The notes under the pieces are model-generated. The model saw only the letters and a list, made by a program, of their open reading frames with translations. It did no database searches and was not told the origin of the DNA. Position numbers and translations under genes: made by a program. DNA of 9,976 bases from Thermoplasmata archaeon (GTDB lineage Archaea > Thermoplasmatota > Thermoplasmata > Lutacidiplasmatales > UBA184), in contig JASIEC010000156.1 of the NCBI GenBank assembly GCA_030046135.1, positions 1-9,976 on the forward strand, written 5' to 3'. Positions 5,794-9,976 of this stretch are shown piece by piece; the first letter of the stretch is position 1; each line of letters starts with the position of its first letter.

Positions 5794-6952
5794 GCTGACG
5801 GGACATCGACCGGCCGAGGAGGTCGGCCTCCGCGGTCGTCCCGTTCCGGCGGAGCGCCTCGACGATCCCGAGCGCCTCGCCGAGGAGCTCGGGCCGGACC
5901 GTCACCACGTACGTGTCGAGGGCGGGCTCTCCCTCGGGCCAGCGGCCCGCGGCGCGGAGGAGGATCTCGAGCGTCTGGTCGCCGAGCGCGAGGCCCGCGG
6001 CCGGGGTCGGCGGGCCGCCGAACAGCTCGATCAGGTGATCGTACCGTCCCCCGCCGAAGAGGGCGCGCGCTTCGCCGACGGTGGCGAACGCCTCGAAGAC
6101 CGTGGAGGTGTAGTAGGCGAGGCCCCGCACGATCGTCGGGTCGAAGACGATCCGGCCGCCGAGCCCCATCGCGACGAGGAGGCCCGTGAGCTCTCGGACC
6201 CGCGCGAGCCCGGGGTCGGCGGACGGGTCGACCCCTTCCGCGGAGAGCCGCCCCAGGTAGCCGTCGAGCCGCGCGGGTTCGATCCCCTCGCCGGCGGAGG
6301 CGAGCAGCGTCCTCAGCTCGCCGGTCCTCGCGGGATCGACGCCCGCGCCGGCGAGCTCCTTCTCGAACTCCTCGGGGCCCACCTTCCGGAACCGGTCGAT
6401 CGCCCGGAACAGCCGCTCGGGCTCGGTCGCGCCGAACCTCCGGCCGATCCCCTCCGCGATCGCGCGGTCGTTGATCCGGAACCGGTACAGGCCCGCCGCG
6501 CCGGCGTCGTCGAGCGCGAGCGCGGCGGTCGCGAGGAGGTCCGCCTCGGCGGCGACCCCCGGGACCCCGAGGATGTCGAGGTTGAACTGCACGAACTCCC
6601 GGGTCCGGCCCGACTGGGGCTCCTCATACCGCCAGCTCTTCGCGACGGTGAACCACTTGACGGGGAGAGGCTCCGCCTTCGCCCGGTCGGCGAAGATCCG
6701 GGCGAGCGAGGGGGTCTGTTCCGGGACGAGGGCGACCGGCCGGTCCCCCTTGTCCCGGAACGTCCAGGTCTCGGCCGCGATCCCGGCCCCGCTCTTCGTC
6801 TGGTACAGCTCGAAGCTCTCGACGCTCGGGACCTCGAGCTCCTGGAACCCGGAGCGGCGGGCCGCGCCGCGAAGGCGGCGGCGCAGCTCCGAGCGGGCGC
6901 CCGCGTCGGGCGGGACGTAGTCCCGGAACCCGCGCAACGGACCGCCGCTCAT
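5651..6952 (-). CDS. hisS: Histidyl-tRNA synthetase
   Basis: HisRS charges tRNA-His. The 433-residue protein shows the class II fold. The N-terminus is RGFRDYVPPDA; motif 1 is in the first helix and strand (GFQELEVPSVESFELY); motif 2 is WFTVAKSWRYEEPQSGRTREFVQFNLDILG (about 100-129). An inserted helical domain lies at about 175-255. The histidine-binding segment is RGLAYYTSTVFEAF (276-289; Arg276 takes the place of the usual catalytic Arg), followed by GGGRYDHLIELFGG. The C-terminal anticodon domain starts near residue 345 (DTYVVTVRPE). Motif 3 reads AAGLALGDQTLEILL, with no Arg where many bacterial HisRS have GLERL. ATG 6952 is chosen because the N-terminus fits the family and a TATA-like box lies about 27 nt upstream; the frame stays open to 7498 but that extension is antisense-like sequence. 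The 3' end overlaps the convergent TPD-family gene by 143 nt. Confidence 0.97.
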   Translation of the reverse strand: MSGGPLRGFRDYVPPDAGARSELRRRLRGAARRSGFQELEVPSVESFELYQTKSGAGIAAETWTFRDKGDRPVALVPEQTPSLARIFADRAKAEPLPVKWFTVAKSWRYEEPQSGRTREFVQFNLDILGVPGVAAEADLLATAALALDDAGAAGLYRFRINDRAIAEGIGRRFGATEPERLFRAIDRFRKVGPEEFEKELAGAGVDPARTGELRTLLASAGEGIEPARLDGYLGRLSAEGVDPSADPGLARVRELTGLLVAMGLGGRIVFDPTIVRGLAYYTSTVFEAFATVGEARALFGGGRYDHLIELFGGPPTPAAGLALGDQTLEILLRAAGRWPEGEPALDTYVVTVRPELLGEALGIVEALRRNGTTAEADLLGRSMSRQLREAARRRCRRALILGLKEASPGALVERDLATGTQREIAREPARGPA

Positions 6953-6973
6953 CGGGCGACGACCGGCCCCGGG

Positions 6974-6985
6974 CCTCTTAATCGT
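6974..6985 (-). promoter_or_regulatory. TATA-like box of hisS
   Basis: On the minus strand ACGATTAAGAGG reads from 6985 to 6974, in the 34-nt spacer between the stop of the upstream zinc-ribbon gene and the hisS ATG. The ATTAAG core is centred about 27 nt before the ATG, the distance expected for an archaeal TATA box driving a leaderless transcript. This suggests hisS is transcribed on its own even though it follows the htpX pair. Confidence 0.55.
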
Positions 6986-6986
6986 T

Positions 6987-8120
6987 CTACTGGGACGGCG
7001 AGGGGCGTTCGGCCCCCGCCGGGACCTCGGCCGGGGGCGGGGCTGCGGTCGCCACGACGGGCTCCCAGCGCTCGACCGAACCCTTGAGCCGTCGGTACGC
7101 GCCGATCGCCCCGGCGAAGTTCCGCCGCCGGAGCTCGATCGCCATCCCCCGGAGCTCGTCGAGCGCCGGCCCGACGGCGGCCCCCGCGGCCCGCTCCTCG
7201 ACCAACCGGTCGCGGAGCCGGCGGAGGTCTTCGAGGAACCTCGGCTCGAGGATCGCCCAGAGAGCGAAGGCGGCCCGGGCGAGCATCCGCTCGGCCGGTT
7301 CGCGCCGGCCCTCGGCGAGCGAGCGACGGCCCTCGGCGAGGGGGCCGAGCGCGGGGGCCGGGTCCCCCCCGAGCTCCCGGATCGTCGTCTCGAGGAGCTC
7401 GCACTCGGCGAGGAGGATCCGCCCCGTCGCCCACTCGTCCTCGATCTGTCCGAGCTCGTCGCGCACGTGCACGAGGCGGCGGTGCGCCCCCGTCGCATCC
7501 CCGAGGGCGAGCGCCCGGCGCACCGCGGCCAGCTCGACGTCGACCCCGGCGGTCGGGACGTGCTGGGCGACCTCGTTCCGGCGCGCGAGCTCGCTGCCGA
7601 ACTCCTCGGCGAGCGAGCTCGCCACGTGCACGAACATCTCCCGGACGACCCCCTCGGTCGCGGGCCCGTCGTTCGTGAGCGACGCGGCGGCGAGCCGCGC
7701 GGAGAGGGAGGAGAAGTCGATCCCGAGTCGGCGGGCGAGGGCCGTGTACTCCTCCGCCCGGCGCCGGAGCTCCGCGCCCGACGCGGCGGGCGGGAGGGCG
7801 GGGAGCCCCGGGAGGGGCGCCAGCGGCTCCGCCTTCCGGGTCGGCGGCTCGGCGGTGAGCTCGGGGGGAGGGGGGAGCGACGGGAACCGCGCGGGCTGGT
7901 CGAGGAGAGCGGGGACCCCGGCGGGGGCGGGGGACGCCCCCGACGTGAGGTCGACCGACTGGAGGAGGTCGGCGACGGTCCGGAGGTACGCGGGATCGGA
8001 GGAGCCGCCCGGCCCGGCCGCCTCGCGCACCGCGTCGAAGAGGGAGGTCGCGAGTCGGCAGCTCGGGCACTCCGTCGCCGACGCGGGGGTCTCGATGCCG
8101 CACGCGGGACAGACGACCAT
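6987..8120 (-). CDS. Unrecognised zinc-ribbon protein with a long helical domain
   Basis: I do not recognise a named family for this 377-residue protein. It begins with a zinc ribbon, CPACG-x9-ECPSC (Cys4, Cys7, Cys18, Cys21). A short helix (about 26-56) follows, then a Pro/Ala-rich, probably disordered linker (about 60-114). From about 115 to 350 the sequence is a run of charged helices rich in Arg, Glu, Leu and Ala, likely a helical bundle or coiled coil, including a heptad duplication LAEGRRS-LAEGRRE (262-275). The tail (351-377) is Pro-rich. There is no signal peptide or membrane segment, so it is probably cytosolic. ATG 8120 lies 14 nt downstream of the htpX stop on the same strand, so the two are very likely co-transcribed. 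A role in substrate delivery to, or control of, the HtpX protease is a guess from position. Zinc-ribbon/helical proteins of this layout are common and uncharacterised in archaea. Confidence 0.8.
   Translation of the reverse strand: MVVCPACGIETPASATECPSCRLATSLFDAVREAAGPGGSSDPAYLRTVADLLQSVDLTSGASPAPAGVPALLDQPARFPSLPPPPELTAEPPTRKAEPLAPLPGLPALPPAASGAELRRRAEEYTALARRLGIDFSSLSARLAAASLTNDGPATEGVVREMFVHVASSLAEEFGSELARRNEVAQHVPTAGVDVELAAVRRALALGDATGAHRRLVHVRDELGQIEDEWATGRILLAECELLETTIRELGGDPAPALGPLAEGRRSLAEGRREPAERMLARAAFALWAILEPRFLEDLRRLRDRLVEERAAGAAVGPALDELRGMAIELRRRNFAGAIGAYRRLKGSVERWEPVVATAAPPPAEVPAGAERPSPSQ
7307..7348 (-). repeat. Tandem 21-nt repeat encoding a heptad duplication
   Basis: GGCCCTCGGCGAG occurs at 7307-7319 and again at 7328-7340, a 21-nt period. 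On the coding (minus) strand it gives LAEGRRS followed by LAEGRRE in the helical region of the zinc-ribbon protein. The unit length of one heptad fits a coiled-coil duplication. Confidence 0.7.
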
Positions 8121-8134
8121 CGCGGCCCCGCCCG

Positions 8135-9064
8135 CTAGCTCCCCGTCGCCCGCGCCGATCCCACGCCGGGGGCGCGGACGACGGGACGGTAGGTGACGTC
8201 GCGCCGCATCGCTCGAAGACGGCGGATCCGCTCGGCGGTCGGGGGGTGGGTCGAGAACAACGAGGCGAGGGAGGCGCCCCGGAACGGGTTCACGATGAAC
8301 AGGCTCGCCTGCGCCGGCGAGCCGACCGAGATCGGGCGGGCCTTCGACAGCGTCTCGATCTTCGCGAGCGCGGAGGCGAGGGCCTCCGGATCGCCGAGCG
8401 TCGCCGCGCCGACCTCGTCGGCCCGGAACTCCCGCGAGCGCGAGATCGCGAGGCGGATCAGGATCGCGGCGATCGGGGCGGTGAGGAGCGCGACGAGGAG
8501 CACGATCGGGTTCACGCCGCCCCGGTTCGACCCGCCGCCCCCGAAGATCGTCGAGAAGAAGACGATCTGCGCGGCGAAGGAGATCGCGCCCGCGAGGGTC
8601 GCGGCGAACGTCATCAGGAGCACGTCCCGGTCCCGGACGTGCGCGAGCTCGTGGGCGAGGACGGCCCGGAGCTCCCGGTCGTCGACCGCGCGCAGCAGGC
8701 CCTCGGTCGCGGCGACGATCGCGTGCCGCTCGTCCCGGCCGGTCGCGAACGCGTTCGGCGACGGGGTGGGCACGATCGCGAGCCGGGGCGCGACGAGCCC
8801 GAACTTCGGCGCGAGCTCCTGGACCGCCGAGGCGAGGCGCGGCGCCTCCGCCGCGGTCACGATCTTGGCGTGCGTCGACCAGAGGACGAGCCGCTCGCAG
8901 CCGAAGTAGGAGACGAGGTTGAGGGCGAGGGAGAGCGCGAGGGCGATCGCGAGGCCCGCGAGCCAGCTCGCGAAGAGGTACTCCCCGACGACGCCGCCGA
9001 CGAGGACGAAGAGCCCCGCGATCACCGCGAACAACGCGGCGGTCTTCAGCTGGGGGCTCGTCAC
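8135..9064 (-). CDS. htpX: HtpX-like membrane zinc metalloprotease (M48 family)
   Basis: HtpX is a membrane-bound zinc endopeptidase that degrades damaged or misassembled membrane proteins, with the catalytic domain facing the cytoplasm. The 309-residue protein has two N-terminal membrane segments (about 8-26 and 33-55), a conserved PTPSPNAFATGR stretch (99-110), the zinc site HELAH (His138, Glu139, His142), two further hydrophobic segments (about 150-172 and 186-207), the third zinc ligand Glu212 in SREFRADEVGA, and the C-terminal STHPPTAERIRRLRAM signature (271-286). All catalytic residues are present. Start is GTG 9064. A TATA-like box sits about 44 nt upstream, and a GGAGG-like stretch at about 9079-9083 lies 14 nt from the GTG, rather far for a Shine-Dalgarno site. 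The gene follows the oxidoreductase gene by 60 nt and is followed after 14 nt by the zinc-ribbon gene. In bacteria htpX is stress-induced; no such signal is visible here. Confidence 0.94.
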   Translation of the reverse strand: MTSPQLKTAALFAVIAGLFVLVGGVVGEYLFASWLAGLAIALALSLALNLVSYFGCERLVLWSTHAKIVTAAEAPRLASAVQELAPKFGLVAPRLAIVPTPSPNAFATGRDERHAIVAATEGLLRAVDDRELRAVLAHELAHVRDRDVLLMTFAATLAGAISFAAQIVFFSTIFGGGGSNRGGVNPIVLLVALLTAPIAAILIRLAISRSREFRADEVGAATLGDPEALASALAKIETLSKARPISVGSPAQASLFIVNPFRGASLASLFSTHPPTAERIRRLRAMRRDVTYRPVVRAPGVGSARATGS

Positions 9065-9102
9065 GGTCCTTCGCCCGCCTCCGCGGGAGCTAGCGGCGGC
9101 GG

Positions 9103-9112
9103 CCTCAAAAGG
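9103..9112 (-). promoter_or_regulatory. TATA-like or T-rich box between the oxidoreductase gene and htpX
   Basis: On the minus strand CCTTTTGAGG (9112 to 9103) is the only AT-rich patch in the 60-nt spacer. It is centred about 44 nt before the htpX GTG, so it could be a TATA box giving an ~18-nt leader. It starts 13 nt after the oxidoreductase stop, so its TTTT could instead contribute to termination of that gene. Confidence 0.35.
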
Positions 9113-9124
9113 TCGCCGAGGAGC

Positions 9125-9976
9125 TCACGCCACCGACGCGAGGAGCTTCTCGTACTGGGGCCGGTTCGTCTCGAGCCGGATGTCCGTGCGCACCGGGCCG
9201 GGCCGCGCGCCGAGCAGCTTCACTTCGAGCCCGTCCTGCGCCGGTTCCTTCGGCCGGTGCATCACGCCGATCGGGATCCGGCCCGCGCGCATCTGCTCGA
9301 GGCAGAGCCGGAACGTGGACGGGCGGTCCGACGGGTCGTAGCCCGGCAGGGTGGCGACGTCGACGACCTTCTCCCGCCAGAGCTTGTACGTGTCGTTGTA
9401 CGTCACGCACGGCGAGAGGTCCTCGACGAACGCGAACCCCCGCCCCTCCCGGGTGAACCGGAGCGCCTCCTCGAGGATCGCGGTCATCGACTTGGGGTCG
9501 CCCGAGAATCCCCGGGCGATGAAGTTCGGGACCGGGACGGAGAGCGCGGTGAGGATCGCGTCGAACGGGGCCTCGACGTTCCCCTCGAACCCGAGCTGGC
9601 TCGTGGGGGACGCCTGCCCCTTCGTGAGGCCGTACGTCTCGTTGTTCATCACGAGGTAGACGATCGAGGCGTTCTTCTTGAACGCGTGGAGGAAGTGCCC
9701 CATCCCGATCGCGTAGCCATCGCCGTCCCCGCCCGCCGCGACGACCGTGAGGCCCGGGTTCGCGAGCTTGATCCCGACCGCCTGGGCGAGCAGCCGGCCG
9801 TGCAGCGCGTGGATCCCGTTGACCTCGAGGAAGTTGTGGATCGAGCCCGAGCAGCCGATCCCGCCGACCAGCACGAGCTCGTGGGTCGGGATCTTGAGCC
9901 CCAGCGCCGCCTTCTTGACCGCGGCGAGCACCCCGAAGTCGCCGCAGCCAGGGCACCAGATCGGCTGCGTCGCCTT
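9125..9976 (-). CDS. korB: 2-oxoacid:ferredoxin oxidoreductase beta subunit, 5' truncated by window edge
   Basis: The frame is open to the right edge and gives 283 residues of the thiamine-diphosphate (TPP) subunit. These enzymes oxidatively decarboxylate 2-oxoacids (2-oxoglutarate, pyruvate) to acyl-CoA and reduce ferredoxin, or run in reverse. The fragment starts with IWCPGCGDFGVL, so only about 10-20 N-terminal residues should be missing. Cys8, Cys11, Cys42 (GGIGCSG) and Cys190 (SPCVTYN) are the four expected [4Fe-4S] ligands. The TPP/Mg site is GGDGDGYAIG (82-91) with NNETYGLTKGQASPTS (111-126), whose Lys119 is typical of the archaeal two-subunit OFOR type. HALHGR (57-61) is also conserved. 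A GTG at 9931 is in frame but falls after the Cys motif, so it is not the start. The alpha subunit gene is expected just outside the window to the right. Substrate specificity cannot be read from this fragment, so the symbol is provisional. Confidence 0.93.
   Translation of the reverse strand, partial: KATQPIWCPGCGDFGVLAAVKKAALGLKIPTHELVLVGGIGCSGSIHNFLEVNGIHALHGRLLAQAVGIKLANPGLTVVAAGGDGDGYAIGMGHFLHAFKKNASIVYLVMNNETYGLTKGQASPTSQLGFEGNVEAPFDAILTALSVPVPNFIARGFSGDPKSMTAILEEALRFTREGRGFAFVEDLSPCVTYNDTYKLWREKVVDVATLPGYDPSDRPSTFRLCLEQMRAGRIPIGVMHRPKEPAQDGLEVKLLGARPGPVRTDIRLETNRPQYEKLLASVA

Noticed and set aside
6035..7087. A 350-codon plus-strand frame opposite hisS
   Set aside because: Antisense to all of the conserved HisRS motifs; composition is typical of a shadow frame.
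6953..7498. N-terminal extension of hisS
   Set aside because: It overlaps the zinc-ribbon gene and is Ser/Arg/Pro-rich; the family N-terminus begins right after ATG 6952, which has a well-placed TATA-like box.
6949..8103. A 384-codon minus-strand frame overlapping the zinc-ribbon gene in another frame
   Set aside because: The competing frame has a zinc ribbon, a start 14 nt after htpX and plausible helices, while this one is Arg/Pro/Gly repeat-like.

Overview
The window is very GC-rich and gene-dense, and it reads as chromosomal DNA of an archaeon. Archaeal marker genes support this: an LSm/Sm-like RNA-binding protein, a CTP-dependent riboflavin kinase with an N-terminal winged helix, the radical-SAM subunit of archaeosine synthase, a ferredoxin-dependent 2-oxoacid oxidoreductase beta subunit, and an archaeal TPD-motif nuclease-like protein related to eukaryotic CDIN1. 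AT-rich boxes about 26-28 nt before several start codons fit archaeal TATA elements and leaderless transcription. A high-GC, uncultivated member of the Thermoplasmatota is my best guess, but this is inference from gene content and composition only.

Layout from left to right. Positions 1-837 (+) hold the 3' part of dnaK. Only 4 nt separate it from a convergent citrate synthase gene (842-1972, -). A divergent promoter region (1973-2055) then separates citrate synthase from a compact plus-strand operon: LSm (2056-2298), CTP-dependent riboflavin kinase (2301-3002), archaeosine synthase radical-SAM subunit (2999-4021) and NH3-dependent NAD synthetase nadE (4018-4827). Junctions in this operon are a 2-nt gap or GTGA start/stop overlaps. 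An 81-nt gap with a TATA-like box follows, then a CDIN1/TPD-family gene (4909-5793, +). Its 3' end runs 143 nt into the convergent hisS gene (5651-6952, -).

The rest of the window is on the minus strand. Reading in the direction of transcription, from the right edge: the 3' part of a 2-oxoacid:ferredoxin oxidoreductase beta subunit (9125-9976), an HtpX-like membrane protease (8135-9064), an unrecognised zinc-ribbon/helical protein 14 nt downstream of it (6987-8120), and hisS with its own TATA-like box. There are no tRNA or rRNA genes, CRISPR arrays, insertion sequences or phage genes that I can see, and no intergenic stretch exceeds 90 nt.

Most of the content is housekeeping: protein folding and quality control (DnaK, HtpX), central carbon metabolism (citrate synthase, 2-oxoacid oxidoreductase), cofactor synthesis (FMN, NAD), tRNA modification and charging (archaeosine, HisRS), and RNA binding (LSm). 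I see no obvious new multi-gene system. The points most worth a second look are a Glu in place of the usual catalytic Asp in the citrate synthase, the archaeal relative of the human anaemia protein CDIN1 with an intact PD-(D/E)xK core, the uncharacterised zinc-ribbon partner of HtpX, and a consistent promoter layout.
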